From DAOQVR01 sp035341665 (lineage in GTDB: Bacteria; Chloroflexota; Anaerolineae; JAAYZQ01): a stretch of 64,000 bases of DNA. The notes under the pieces are model-generated. The model had not been told where the DNA came from and searched no databases. It worked only from the letters and a program-made list of their open reading frames with translations. The position numbers and the translations under genes were made by a program. The stretch spans positions 124,001-188,000 of the forward strand of contig DAOQVR010000005.1 in the NCBI GenBank assembly GCA_035341665.1. Direction: 5' to 3'. Shown in pieces: positions 55,824 to 64,000 of this stretch. Positions within the stretch are counted from its first letter, which is position 1. Every line of letters starts with the position of its first letter.

Positions 55824-57215
55824 CTAGCCCCCCCAGTCTTTCCTGGCACGGATACGGCAGAATGCCGCCGACGTCGTTTGCTTGGAGGCTGCCGGCGAAG
55901 CCCGCAGGGAGTCGAACTGCTCCTCTACCTCGCCTATCTCTTGCTCCGCCCGCCCTTCCCCGAGCAGCTCGGCGTAGGCGCGCAGCCGGACCAGGATCGA
56001 CTCCGACTGGCGGGTGGCATCCTGTGGACGGGTGGCCAACGTTCGGGCGACGCCCAGGACGCTGGCGGGCTTCATCTGGGCAAAAACCCGCTCGACGACC
56101 GGGAGCACGACTCCCTCGCGCCTCTGGAAAGTGCCCTGGGCCACGAAACGCACGGTGACGCGGTTGACGGGGATCTCAATCTCGTGCCCGGCCGGCGAGC
56201 GGAAGGAAAGCGTCCCATCGACGCTCAGCTTAGTGTCGGCGCTCTGGGCCAGCAGCGCCAGGCGCAGCGGGATCTCCAGCTCGGTGTCGCAGGGAATGTC
56301 GCCCACCAAGACTACAGCCTCCCCCGCCGCCTGCTGAACCGGGAAGGCAGCGGAGAGGGGAAGGAGGGTAGCTCCCTCTGGGACCTGGAGGTGGACCTTG
56401 ACCTCCCGCGCTGCCAGTGTAGCCACCTCGCCCAGCTCCCCTGCCAGGTAGGCCGGGATCTGATGCGCGCTGGTGACGTGGTAAAAGCGCCCCCCACCCT
56501 GGGTGGCAATCTCGGCCATCAGCGCTTCGTTATAGTCCAGCCCAATGCCCAGCGACGACACGGTCTCCCCTTGCTGGCGTGCCTGGTAAGCGCGGTAGCC
56601 GACCTGCTCCAGGTCGGTCTCGCCTACGTTTGCCTGGCCGTCACTCAGCAGCAGCACCAGGTTCGTGTCCTGCCTGCGCGCGTCCGCCTTCGCAATGCCG
56701 GTCTCCAGCCCACCGCACAGGGCGGTCATGCCGCCGGCCGACACCTTGCCCAGCGCCTTCTTGACCGCATCGTACGTCTTGCCGTCCACTCGGGCGGGCT
56801 CGAAGGGACAGCTCACCTCCTGGGCGAACGTCACCAGCGAGAAGATGTCCCCGGCCCGGAGGTATTGGACAGCCCGCTGTACCGCTGCCTTGGCCTGTGC
56901 GATCTTCTCTCCCTGCATCGAGCCCGACACGTCGAGCACCGCGGCAAAGTTGACCGGCAGGCGCCCGGTCTCGGTGGGCGCAGCTTCGTCCGGCGGAACC
57001 TCCTTGGGGGTGCGGATGGTAACCAGCACGTAGCGTTCTACGTTGACGCTGGCGGGCGCCGCCACCTGGTCAAGCTCCATCTGGACTTGGACGTAGGTCG
57101 CCTTCGGCGGCCGGATCTCGAACTCCAGCGGCCCGCCACAGCGCGAGCACACCTTGACTCCCTTGGGCTCATCTTGCAGCAGCCCGCAATAGGGGCAGCG
57201 CATCACATTTGACAC
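55824..57215 (-). CDS. Zinc-ribbon VWA protein
   Basis: 463 aa. An N-terminal zinc ribbon (CPYCG...CSRCG, residues 7-27) is followed by a VWA domain (about 85-265) with MIDAS residues DVSGSMQG and LLSDGQANVGE. A beta-sandwich and a short helical C-terminal part follow. It is a paralogue-type relative of the VWA protein at 9655-10908 and carries a zinc ribbon as the kinases there do, so the two loci may cooperate. GTG start after GGGAGGG; a methionine four codons later is an alternative. Probably co-transcribed with the anchored protein upstream. Confidence 0.87.
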   Translation of the reverse strand: MSNVMRCPYCGLLQDEPKGVKVCSRCGGPLEFEIRPPKATYVQVQMELDQVAAPASVNVERYVLVTIRTPKEVPPDEAAPTETGRLPVNFAAVLDVSGSMQGEKIAQAKAAVQRAVQYLRAGDIFSLVTFAQEVSCPFEPARVDGKTYDAVKKALGKVSAGGMTALCGGLETGIAKADARRQDTNLVLLLSDGQANVGETDLEQVGYRAYQARQQGETVSSLGIGLDYNEALMAEIATQGGGRFYHVTSAHQIPAYLAGELGEVATLAAREVKVHLQVPEGATLLPLSAAFPVQQAAGEAVVLVGDIPCDTELEIPLRLALLAQSADTKLSVDGTLSFRSPAGHEIEIPVNRVTVRFVAQGTFQRREGVVLPVVERVFAQMKPASVLGVARTLATRPQDATRQSESILVRLRAYAELLGEGRAEQEIGEVEEQFDSLRASPAASKQTTSAAFCRIRARKDWGG

Positions 57216-57251
57216 AAGACCCTCCCTCGGCGCCCTTGGGCGCCGCCTTTC

Positions 57252-59144
57252 CTAGTATCTCTCGTACACGAACCGGCCTGTAGCCGTAAAGAAGACGTAT
57301 GCCTCGACGCTCGCCGTGCCGAGGCTATCGCGGAAGATGGTACCGTCTTCCAGGTCCTGCACCATGGGGTCGCCGCTGCCCTCCGAGAAGCCCTTTTCCT
57401 CCTCCAGTGCCCAGCCAAGGGCAGCCGACGACGGCCCGCCCAACTGGCACCAGATCTTGCCGAATCCGCGCCACGGCTTGACGCGGCCGGCCGGCGGCTC
57501 GCCTGCGCAGGAATAGACCGGATCCCCTTCTTCCCACGTGTCGTCAAACGCGAAGAAGGTGCCGTCGAGCGTGCCGCCTGCGTACAGGACATAAATCTTG
57601 CGGGTGTCGGCCCGCCACAGCATCCGCCCCCGGTCAAACGCCTGCTCGGCATCCTGGACGATGGCCGGCTCGGGGGTGAGGGGGCAGCCAAGCTGCTGCT
57701 CGTACTTTCTCCAGAGCGCCGCGAACGTGCCCTCTGCCTCAAAGGCGCAGGGCGGCCGGACGGTGGGCGTGGGGGTGTGCGTCGGCGTGGGGGTGGGCGT
57801 GGAAGTCCAGGTCGCGGTAAAGTTCGGCGTGGGCGTGTGGGTGGGTGTCGGCGTATCGGTGGCACGCCTCTCAGCCGGGAGTGCCATGCTAAAGTCGAGC
57901 ACCGTCCGGTCCTCGTCCACAAGGTCCCACCATCCAAAGATCGTGACCAGTAGACCCACGTCGACGCGCAGGCCGGCGCGCAGGGCCAACGGCGGCAGCT
58001 CTTGCAGGTCGCCGTGAAGTCCGAAATACCCACTGATGCCGACGTCAGCACCGACAACGCCATAGACCAGGACGCCGAGATTGACTTGGCCCCACGCGAG
58101 GATATCTAGGTTGGCGCTGAACCGCGCCGGGTGGGCTTCGAACTCCTTCGTCAGCTCGCCGATCGGTTTCCAGCCCGATTTCTTGGTGTATTCCAGGCCG
58201 GCCCGCAGACTGACCTGCTGCTGGACCCCGGCCTCGATCCCAATGGACGCCGAGCCGTCCAGGCCCACCTTGATCGTCAGGTTCGGCGTGATGCACACGG
58301 GCACTGGCCCGACCGGCACGCAGATCACATTGAGAACGTAGGAGGCAACGGTCTTCTCGTATTTCTTGCTCAAAGCCGCGTTGCCGCCGATGCGGATGTC
58401 GGCGTACTCCGAGACCGACCCGACCAGGCGGGCTTCTCTCAGGTCTGTGCCCACAATGCGAACCACAAAGTCCATCTTCATGTCAAAGTTTACGCTGCCG
58501 TCGGCCCTGATCTGGTCGTTTGTCGTGCTATCCTTGCCATCGGCGTCGAACAACACGACGTGAGCCAGCGCCACCCTCCAGTTGTACCCCTTGTGCTTGT
58601 CTATCTGGCCCATGGAGGCGGACGCGAGCTGGACCCCGGGCCGGGCAGAGCCGCCGCGCACGTCCTCCGGAACCAACTCCTGGCTGAGGCTGACACCGCC
58701 GGTGTCGATCGCCTCTGCGAGTTTGGCCTGCTGCGTGTGCACCACGACCCGCCCACCGTCGGTTGACACGGACTCGACCTTGCGCAGGAAGCCGTCCGGC
58801 GCCAGGCCGGAGGCCGCTGCGACGATCACATCGCCCGGCTCAAGGGATGCGAGCTGATCCGTTGTGCTGGAGAACGTGTAGACCGACCGGTCTTCCGAGA
58901 TGCCAGTCAGGCTCAGGATCGTCGTGCCAGAAAGTACCTTGGTCGTATCGGGAATGACCACGTCACTCGCAGCTGCTGGAGTCGGCGTCTGCTTCGGCGT
59001 GGCAGCGGCGGTGGGGGTGGACGTGGCAGCCGGCGGGGGAGTCGTCTGCCGGCCTCTTAGGTAGGAATAGCCCAGCACGCCCAGTGCAGAAACAAGGAGG
59101 ACGAGGGCGGCCACCAGGCCAATGACAAGGCCCTTGGACTTCAT
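57252..59144 (-). CDS. Membrane-anchored multidomain surface protein with LGFP-like C-terminus
   Basis: 630 aa. A membrane helix (residues about 5-28, VIGLVAALVLLVSALGVLGYSYL) is followed by a TP-rich linker, a large beta-rich region (about 65-440) with alternating Gly/Val strands, a second TP-rich linker (about 445-485) and a C-terminal region with two copies of the pattern W..(Y/F).QLG(C/G)P, as in LGFP-like wall-binding repeats (WRKYEQQLGCPLT, FGKIWCQLGGPSSAALGW). I do not recognise the central domain. Probably a cell-surface protein; a role in wall contact is inferred. The ATG at 59144 follows GGAGGGG and a good promoter. Confidence 0.7.
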   Translation of the reverse strand: MKSKGLVIGLVAALVLLVSALGVLGYSYLRGRQTTPPPAATSTPTAAATPKQTPTPAAASDVVIPDTTKVLSGTTILSLTGISEDRSVYTFSSTTDQLASLEPGDVIVAAASGLAPDGFLRKVESVSTDGGRVVVHTQQAKLAEAIDTGGVSLSQELVPEDVRGGSARPGVQLASASMGQIDKHKGYNWRVALAHVVLFDADGKDSTTNDQIRADGSVNFDMKMDFVVRIVGTDLREARLVGSVSEYADIRIGGNAALSKKYEKTVASYVLNVICVPVGPVPVCITPNLTIKVGLDGSASIGIEAGVQQQVSLRAGLEYTKKSGWKPIGELTKEFEAHPARFSANLDILAWGQVNLGVLVYGVVGADVGISGYFGLHGDLQELPPLALRAGLRVDVGLLVTIFGWWDLVDEDRTVLDFSMALPAERRATDTPTPTHTPTPNFTATWTSTPTPTPTHTPTPTVRPPCAFEAEGTFAALWRKYEQQLGCPLTPEPAIVQDAEQAFDRGRMLWRADTRKIYVLYAGGTLDGTFFAFDDTWEEGDPVYSCAGEPPAGRVKPWRGFGKIWCQLGGPSSAALGWALEEEKGFSEGSGDPMVQDLEDGTIFRDSLGTASVEAYVFFTATGRFVYERY

Positions 59145-59178
59145 GCTCACGCCCCTCCGAGGAAGGATACCTGACTGC

Positions 59179-59207
59179 AGGATACCACCTTTCGCGCTGC
59201 CTGTCAA
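59179..59207 (-). promoter_or_regulatory. Promoter for the anchored surface protein
   Basis: On the minus strand, TTGACA (59207-59202), 17 bases, TATCCT (59184-59179). Start near 59172, 28 bases before the ATG. Confidence 0.7.
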
Positions 59208-59264
59208 CCGGCGCAAAAGGGCCTGGAAGGCCTGCGCCTGGCCGCGTCCCATGTCGAAAACCGG

Positions 59265-59293
59265 TTGACAATCGCCCCTGCCCGGTGTATCAT
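59265..59293 (+). promoter_or_regulatory. Promoter for the DPM1-like glycosyltransferase
   Basis: TTGACA (59265-59270), 17 bases, TATCAT (59288-59293). Start near 59300, about 26 bases before the ATG. Confidence 0.72.
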
Positions 59294-59325
59294 GGGCGCC
59301 AGTCTCGCGGAAGGACTTGCCTGCC

Positions 59326-60066
59326 ATGGAGAATCTCGAACCGCTGGCCTCGATCATCATTCCTGCCTACAACGAAGAGCGTCGGATGCCGGCAAGCCTG
59401 GAGCGCATCACGACCTTCCTCCGCGCCTTCCCCGAGCCTATCGAGGTCGTCATTGTCGATGACGGCAGCCGCGATGCCACAGCCTCCATTGTCGAGCAGT
59501 TCACCCGCGAGAACCCTTTCGTTCGCTTGATCCGCAACCCTCACGGAGGCAAGGGCGCTGCCGTCAAGGCCGGCGTCTCTGAAGGCCGAGGCCGTTACCT
59601 GATCGTGAGCGACACCGACCTGTCGGTTCCGATCGAGGAGCTGCCCAAGTTCCTGCCTCCGGCGCTGCCCGCCTACGACGTGGCCATTGCCTCGCGCGAG
59701 GTGGCGGGCGCCAGGCGCATCAACGAGCCGGGCCACCGCCACCTGATGGGCCGTGTCTTCAACCTGCTCGTGCAGACCGTCGCCGTGCCCGGAATCCAGG
59801 ACACTCAGTGTGGTTTCAAGGCTTACCGCCGTGACGTGGCGCACGCCATCTTCCCATTCCAGACGATCGAGGGCTGGGGCTTTGATGTCGAGATTCTCTT
59901 CCTGGCTCGCCGTCACGGCTACCAGATCGTCGAGGTGCCGGTGGTGTGGTACTATGGCGAAAAGTCCAAGATCAACCCGCTCCGCGACACCATCCGCATG
60001 ACGCGCGAGGTCCTGCAGGTGCGCATCAATGCCTGGAAGGGGCGCTACGGCGCCCGGCAGGCGTAG
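59326..60066 (+). CDS. Family 2 glycosyltransferase, polyprenyl-phosphate glycosyltransferase (ALG5/DPM1-like)
   Basis: 246 aa. GT-A fold with SIIIPAYNEERRMPASLERI, IVDDGSRDATASIV, the DxD in IVSDTDLSVPIEEL, and DTQCGFKAYRRDVA plus GWGFDVEILFLARRHGY, which mark the ALG5/DPM branch. It would transfer glucose or mannose from a nucleotide sugar to a polyprenyl phosphate. It has no C-terminal membrane helices, so it is membrane-associated at most. The ATG at 59326 fits AAGGA 10 bases upstream. Acceptor and sugar are not determined. Confidence 0.92.
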   Translation: MENLEPLASIIIPAYNEERRMPASLERITTFLRAFPEPIEVVIVDDGSRDATASIVEQFTRENPFVRLIRNPHGGKGAAVKAGVSEGRGRYLIVSDTDLSVPIEELPKFLPPALPAYDVAIASREVAGARRINEPGHRHLMGRVFNLLVQTVAVPGIQDTQCGFKAYRRDVAHAIFPFQTIEGWGFDVEILFLARRHGYQIVEVPVVWYYGEKSKINPLRDTIRMTREVLQVRINAWKGRYGARQA

Positions 60067-60126
60067 GCCGCCACTGCGCTGCCGGCCAACTGCCCACATC
60101 TGGGTAGGTCAGTCACGAGACCGAGA

Positions 60127-62397
60127 ATGGGAACCCTGAACCCCGACATTCCATCCGAGGAGCTGACCCGGGCGCTGAACGATGCCGCGCGCATCATGGG
60201 CGGCTTGCGGCAGCATGTCCTCATGCCCGAGCACCTGCTGCTTGCATTCCTCGATGGCAAGGACTACGCCGCTCACAAGGTGCTCCAGCGTTGCGCAGGG
60301 GAGCGGGCCTTTAGCCTGGAGGACCTAACGCGTGCCGCCGAGGATCAGGCGCGGGCGCGCCAGACTGCGTCCGTCGACTTTGATTTCGTCGCGCACAACG
60401 GCACCCGCGTGGCTCTGGGCAGCGAGATGCTGGTCGTGCTGGACGAGGGCAAAGCCATTGCCCGCGCCCGCGACGAGATCTGGGTCGGAACAGAGGACGC
60501 ACTGGCGGCCATGAGCCAGCGGGGTGTCTCCACGGCCGGGCTTCTCCAGCAGCGGGGTGTTACCCCGAGCGCCCTGAGCAATATCCTGGCCGAGGACACC
60601 CTTGCCCGCCAAACCACCGCGCGCGACCTAGTGGCCCTGGCGCGCTCCGGGCAGCTCCAGCCGGTCTTTTACCGCGAGGACCTGCTGCGCGAGCTGCTCA
60701 GCATCCTGAGCCTGTCACACGACCGGCATGTGATCCTCGTCGGCCCCTCTGGTGTCGGCAGACGGTCGCTGGTGCACAGTCTGGCGCTGCTCATCGCCGA
60801 GGGCAAGGGCCCGCGCAACCTGGGGTCGGTGGTAGAGGTGACCGAGCCGGCGCTGCTGGCCGATGCCCTGTCTGCGCTCCGCGCCGGCCGTCGGAAGGCC
60901 GCAGGCGGTGTCCTCTTCCTACCCAACATCCAGCGCTTCTTCGGCACACTTCTCCAGGCCGAGTTCCCCAAGGCCCAGCCGGAGGTCCAGACGGCGTTCC
61001 TGGGTGACACACAGGCAACCGCTGCCAAGGACGGCCGGGCGCTCGTGGTCATCGGCACAGCCACCGAGCCCGACTACCAGTCGCGCCTGGCTCCGGTGAG
61101 TGCCCTGTCGGAGCACAGCCACTTCCTGCGCGTCGCCGAGCCTGACCACAAGACGACGGTCGAAATCCTGAGCGTCCACAAGCCGCGGCTCGAGGCAGAC
61201 TATGAGCTGTCGCTGGCGGCGGAGACCCTGCCGGCGGCAGCCACGCTGGCCAAGCGCTATGTGGCCGATGCCATCCTGCCTTCCGCGGCGCTTCATCTCC
61301 TGCACCGAGCCTGCGCTCTGGTGCGCATGGGTGCCCAACCCGGGATCGCTTTCCGGCCCGAGGCTGCCTCGGATACCACGGTCGATTCGGACGACGTCAC
61401 CCTGGCGGCTAGCCTGATGACCGGCATCCCCGTGGCCAAGCTCGGCGCCGACGAGCGCAGCCGCTATGCGCACATGGTCGAGTTCCTCCACGAACGGATC
61501 ATCGGCCAGGACGAGGCAGTGCTCGCCGTCAGCCGCGCGGTCAAGACGGCGCGCGTCGGGCTCAAGGATCCCAAGCGGCCCATCGGTTCCTTCCTCTTCC
61601 TCGGCCCTACGGGTGTAGGCAAAACCGAGCTCGGCAAAGCCCTCGCCGAGTTCCTCTTCGGCGACGAAGAAGCCACCATCACGCTGGACATGAGCGAGTA
61701 CCAGCAGGACGAGACCGTCAATCGAATGATCGGAGCGCCGCCCGGCTACGTAGGCTACGAGGGTGGTGGGCAGCTCACAGACGCCGTGCGCAAGAGGCCC
61801 TACACTGTGGTCCTCTTCGACGAGGTGGAAAAGGCGCACCCGCGCGTGCTCGACGTCCTGCTGCAGGTCATGGAGGAGGGCCGCCTCACCGACGGCCAGG
61901 GCCGGCCGGCCTCCTTCAGCGAAGCAGTCATCATCATGACCAGCAACCTCGGCTCCGAGTTCCTGACCGAGCCGGTGCTGTCCGACGCAGGGCGGGAGCA
62001 GGTGATGGAGCTGGTCAAGATGAGCTTTCGGCCCGAGTTTCTGAATCGGCTGGACGAAATCCTCCTGTTTCACCCCCTCACGCAGGACCAGCTGCGCCAG
62101 ATCCTCGGGCTCTTGCTAAAAAAGGAGGCCAAGCTCCTCGAGCCACGCGGGATCTCGATCGAGATCAGCGAAACCGCCCGCTCCTGGATGCTGGCACAGA
62201 ACGATCACCCGGAGTGGGGCGCCCGGCCGCTGCGGCGCATCATCGGTCGCTCGCTGCGCGAGCCGCTCGCCGATTTCTTGCTCTCTGCCGACCCCAAGCC
62301 CGGCACAGCAATCAAGATCGACGCGGATCCACACGGGCTGGTGTTCACGCCCTCTTCTTCGATGGGGGAGGGAAGAAGCAGTGAGACCCGTACCTGA
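60127..62397 (+). CDS. Clp-type AAA+ ATPase with inactive-looking first AAA module
   Basis: 756 aa. N-terminal Clp-N-like repeat domain (residues 10-145), then D1 (about 180-370) whose Walker A reads GPSGVGRRS (Lys to Arg) and whose Walker B reads LFLPNIQ in place of the usual hhDE, so ATP hydrolysis there is probably lost. No long ClpB middle coiled coil. D2 (about 445-730) is intact: GPTGVGKTE, VLFDEVEKAHP, GYVGYEGGGQL pore region and FRPEFLNRLDE. The C-terminal D2-small domain completes it. Unfoldase or disaggregase role is likely; a clear IGF/L loop for ClpP was not seen. ATG has only a weak site upstream. Confidence 0.88.
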   Translation: MGTLNPDIPSEELTRALNDAARIMGGLRQHVLMPEHLLLAFLDGKDYAAHKVLQRCAGERAFSLEDLTRAAEDQARARQTASVDFDFVAHNGTRVALGSEMLVVLDEGKAIARARDEIWVGTEDALAAMSQRGVSTAGLLQQRGVTPSALSNILAEDTLARQTTARDLVALARSGQLQPVFYREDLLRELLSILSLSHDRHVILVGPSGVGRRSLVHSLALLIAEGKGPRNLGSVVEVTEPALLADALSALRAGRRKAAGGVLFLPNIQRFFGTLLQAEFPKAQPEVQTAFLGDTQATAAKDGRALVVIGTATEPDYQSRLAPVSALSEHSHFLRVAEPDHKTTVEILSVHKPRLEADYELSLAAETLPAAATLAKRYVADAILPSAALHLLHRACALVRMGAQPGIAFRPEAASDTTVDSDDVTLAASLMTGIPVAKLGADERSRYAHMVEFLHERIIGQDEAVLAVSRAVKTARVGLKDPKRPIGSFLFLGPTGVGKTELGKALAEFLFGDEEATITLDMSEYQQDETVNRMIGAPPGYVGYEGGGQLTDAVRKRPYTVVLFDEVEKAHPRVLDVLLQVMEEGRLTDGQGRPASFSEAVIIMTSNLGSEFLTEPVLSDAGREQVMELVKMSFRPEFLNRLDEILLFHPLTQDQLRQILGLLLKKEAKLLEPRGISIEISETARSWMLAQNDHPEWGARPLRRIIGRSLREPLADFLLSADPKPGTAIKIDADPHGLVFTPSSSMGEGRSSETRT

Positions 62398-62605
62398 TGG
62401 CCCTGCGCAGCGAGCTGTATGTCCGGCCGTCGGCAGGCTTGGGGGCGCACCTGCACGCAGGCACCGGCCCCTTCGCCCATAGCCTAGCCGAGCGGGCGAG
62501 CTGTGTCGGCATCGGTCGGCGACTGTTCGCGATTGCCGTGTCAGGTCCGGTGCGCGGCCGCGCGGGGCGAAGTGTGCCACAGCAGATTCAGTGCGGAGGA
62601 GAATC

Positions 62606-62977
62606 ATGATCCAGATTCGCGACTTCCACGATGTCGAAGCCCGGCCGGTGGGCGAGGGCGTGACGATGCGCGTCGTGATGGGCCCTGCGCAGGGGGCACC
62701 GTTCTTCAACATGCGCGTCTTCGAGGTACAGCCGGGCTGCGCCACGCCGCTCCACAGTCACTGGTGGGAGCACGAGGTCTTTGTGTTGTCCGGCAATGGG
62801 GTGGCCAACACCGGCACGCACGAGACGCCTATTGAACACGGGAGCACGGTCTTTGTGCCGGGCGGCGACCGCCACCAGTTTCGCAACACCGGCGACGGCA
62901 TACTGCGCTTCATCTGCGTCGTGCCGCAGGAGTGGCTGGAGGGTGTCCCTTCGCAGTCACACTCCTCGCAGGGGTAA
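62606..62977 (+). CDS. Small cupin-domain protein
   Basis: 123 aa single-domain cupin. Motif 1 is PLHSHWWEHEVFVLSGNG, giving His, His and Glu metal ligands; motif 2 is PGGDRHQFRN with the final His. It should bind a metal ion and a small ligand; enzyme or sensor roles are both possible. GGAGGAG precedes the ATG. The 208-base gap before it (62398-62605) shows no clear gene or RNA. Confidence 0.88.
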   Translation: MIQIRDFHDVEARPVGEGVTMRVVMGPAQGAPFFNMRVFEVQPGCATPLHSHWWEHEVFVLSGNGVANTGTHETPIEHGSTVFVPGGDRHQFRNTGDGILRFICVVPQEWLEGVPSQSHSSQG

Positions 62978-63050
62978 GGCGATGGGGAGGGCTTCGCGCG
63001 GAGGCTCCGCTCTCTTTCGCGTTCGCCCCCTCAGATAGCGCAGGGTAGGC

Positions 63051-63617
63051 ATGTCCCGATCACGCCTGGCGCTCCTGACCGGACCTGTCGGCATCGGCAA
63101 GACGACGATCGCCGGGCGTGTTGTCGAGCTGGCCCGGCACAGAGGAATCGCCTGCCGGGGTGTGCTGGCGCCGGCGCTGCGGAATGCGGGCCTCAAGATC
63201 GGGATCGCCGGAGTCGACTTGGCGACCGGCGAGCGCCGAACACTGGCATGCACCAGCTGCGACATGAAAGGGCCGCGCCTAGGGTCCTATTCCTTCGACG
63301 CCGAAGCCCTGGAGTGGGCGACCTCAATCATTCTGGAAGCGCTCTCGCCTACGCAAGGGGCGGAGGCGACAGCGGAGAACGCCGCCTTGGTCGTCGTCGA
63401 CGAGATAGGCAAGCTGGAGCTGTGGCAGGGCCTGGGCCTGGCAGCCGTCCTGCCCGCCCTGGCCTCTTGCCCGTCGGCCTGCGTGCTGGTGATCGTGCGC
63501 GAGTCGCTTCTCGACGAGCTGCGCGCACGCTTGGGAGATGCATGCCCACTGCTCTTCTGGGCCGGTGAGGAGACGCGGGATACCCTGCCGGGGCGTATCG
63601 CCGACGAGCTCCTATAG
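63051..63617 (+). CDS. THEP1-type nucleoside-triphosphatase (NTPase family)
   Basis: 188 aa. Walker A GPVGIGKTT, Walker B VVVDEIGKLEL, and the cysteine/arginine-rich middle (AGVDLATGERRTL) match the THEP1/NTPase family, which hydrolyses NTPs and is found mainly in thermophiles and archaea. The biological role is not settled. ATG start; weak ribosome site. It ends 5 bases before the convergent archaemetzincin gene. Confidence 0.88.
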   Translation: MSRSRLALLTGPVGIGKTTIAGRVVELARHRGIACRGVLAPALRNAGLKIGIAGVDLATGERRTLACTSCDMKGPRLGSYSFDAEALEWATSIILEALSPTQGAEATAENAALVVVDEIGKLELWQGLGLAAVLPALASCPSACVLVIVRESLLDELRARLGDACPLLFWAGEETRDTLPGRIADELL

Positions 63618-63622
63618 CCGGC

Positions 63623-64000
63623 CTACCTGCGCCCGGCCGTCTGCCCCAGGCGCTTCTGGCAGCGAGTGCAGTACTGGACACCTTTCGAGTCTGTGTCGTC
63701 CAGTGTATCCGAGAAGTGCATGACACAGCGCAGGTCGGTGCAGTGAGCCAAGTTCCACATGTGACCCAGCTCGTGCACGATTTCCTTTAGCACCCGCGTC
63801 GCGTATTTGGGAGCATCGGGCGGCTCTCCATAGTGCGACGGCCGCAGCCGCGGCAGAGCCACGAGTGCCATCCGGCCCCCCTTGGCGGCCAGGCCGTAGA
63901 CGAAGTCGTGCCCCGGCGTGTAGCAATCGGCATCCACCAACGCAACCGCCTGGCTGCCGGCAGGCAGCGGAAGCTTGTGCATGGCTTCCAGGATCGCCCC
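63623..64000 (-). CDS. Archaemetzincin (zinc metalloprotease), 5' end beyond the window
   Basis: The C-terminal 125 codons are visible and the frame stays open to the right edge. The signature HExxHxxGx3Cx4CxMxF is nearly complete (HELGHMWNLAHC, then CVMHFSDTLDDTD, CTRC). The second cysteine pair, CTRC, gives a structural zinc site. Archaemetzincins are intracellular-type or secreted-less zinc proteases found in archaea and vertebrates and in scattered bacteria. The residue before the internal Met at 63982 (GAILEA) shows the gene continues past the edge. Convergent with the THEP1-type gene. Confidence 0.88.
   Translation of the reverse strand, partial: GAILEAMHKLPLPAGSQAVALVDADCYTPGHDFVYGLAAKGGRMALVALPRLRPSHYGEPPDAPKYATRVLKEIVHELGHMWNLAHCTDLRCVMHFSDTLDDTDSKGVQYCTRCQKRLGQTAGRR

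Noticed and set aside
62398..62605. Short open frame between the Clp ATPase and cupin genes
   Set aside because: No ribosome site, no similarity recognised, and poor codon pattern.

Overview
This GC-rich window is densely coded on both strands and carries no rRNA, tRNA or CRISPR array that I could recognise. The content suggests a Chloroflexota (Anaerolineae-like) bacterium, probably from a metagenome. The evidence is indirect: zinc-ribbon/FHA/Hanks-kinase/PP2C/VWA gene clusters, TP-rich linkers on PA14 and other anchored proteins, PPK2, a CIRCE-controlled hrcA-grpE-dnaK-dnaJ-prmA-rsmE operon, and GTG/TTG starts mixed with strong AGGAGG ribosome sites. No marker gene here settles the taxonomy.

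Layout. (1) 1-5520: an osmolyte or methylated-amine locus. A GntR/FadR-type regulator, an EhuB-like binding protein and the first codons of a permease run leftward. A non-pyrrolysine MttB-family methyltransferase, a creatinase/ectoine-hydrolase-like M24 protein and a corrinoid protein run rightward. (2) 5702-17965: PPK2 followed by an overlapping signalling operon of four Hanks-type kinases, two PP2C phosphatases, a VWA protein and a zinc-ribbon/FHA protein. (3) 18125-24248: acyl-CoA dehydrogenase, two sugar-polymer genes, a Rieske oxygenase and two GNAT proteins. (4) 24211-32160: a [4Fe-4S] protein on the minus strand, then the heat-shock operon behind a strong promoter and CIRCE. (5) 32242-36532: a five-gene leftward run of endonuclease V, Sir2, a small zinc-finger protein, a P-loop nucleotide-kinase-like protein and a clan GH-A-like hydrolase. 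(6) 36610-36851: a 56-bp tandem repeat. (7) 36936-39571: acyltransferase, CDP-alcohol phosphatidyltransferase and a Ca2+/H+ exchanger. (8) 39765-50277: a divergent AsnRS-like protein, PA14 and FecR-like anchored proteins, acylphosphatase, DUF4416, a LysM/L,D-transpeptidase, an HgdB-like protein, an EamA transporter and an ABC exporter. (9) 50325-64000: lipoprotein serpin, RimO, DUF1232, a helicase-associated protein, a second zinc-ribbon VWA protein, a large anchored protein, a DPM1-like glycosyltransferase, a Clp-type ATPase with a decayed first AAA module, a cupin, a THEP1-type NTPase and an archaemetzincin cut by the right edge.

The signalling operon is the most coherent system. Kinases and phosphatases share zinc-ribbon heads, three of the four kinases have altered HRD motifs, one phosphatase appears to carry the remains of a kinase N-lobe, and one kinase ends in DnaJ-type zinc motifs. 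The most unusual regulatory DNA is a symmetric promoter pair with interlocking -10 boxes (54019-54071), a likely leaderless gene (DUF4416), and a repeat that can fold into either of two mutually exclusive hairpins (46172-46276).
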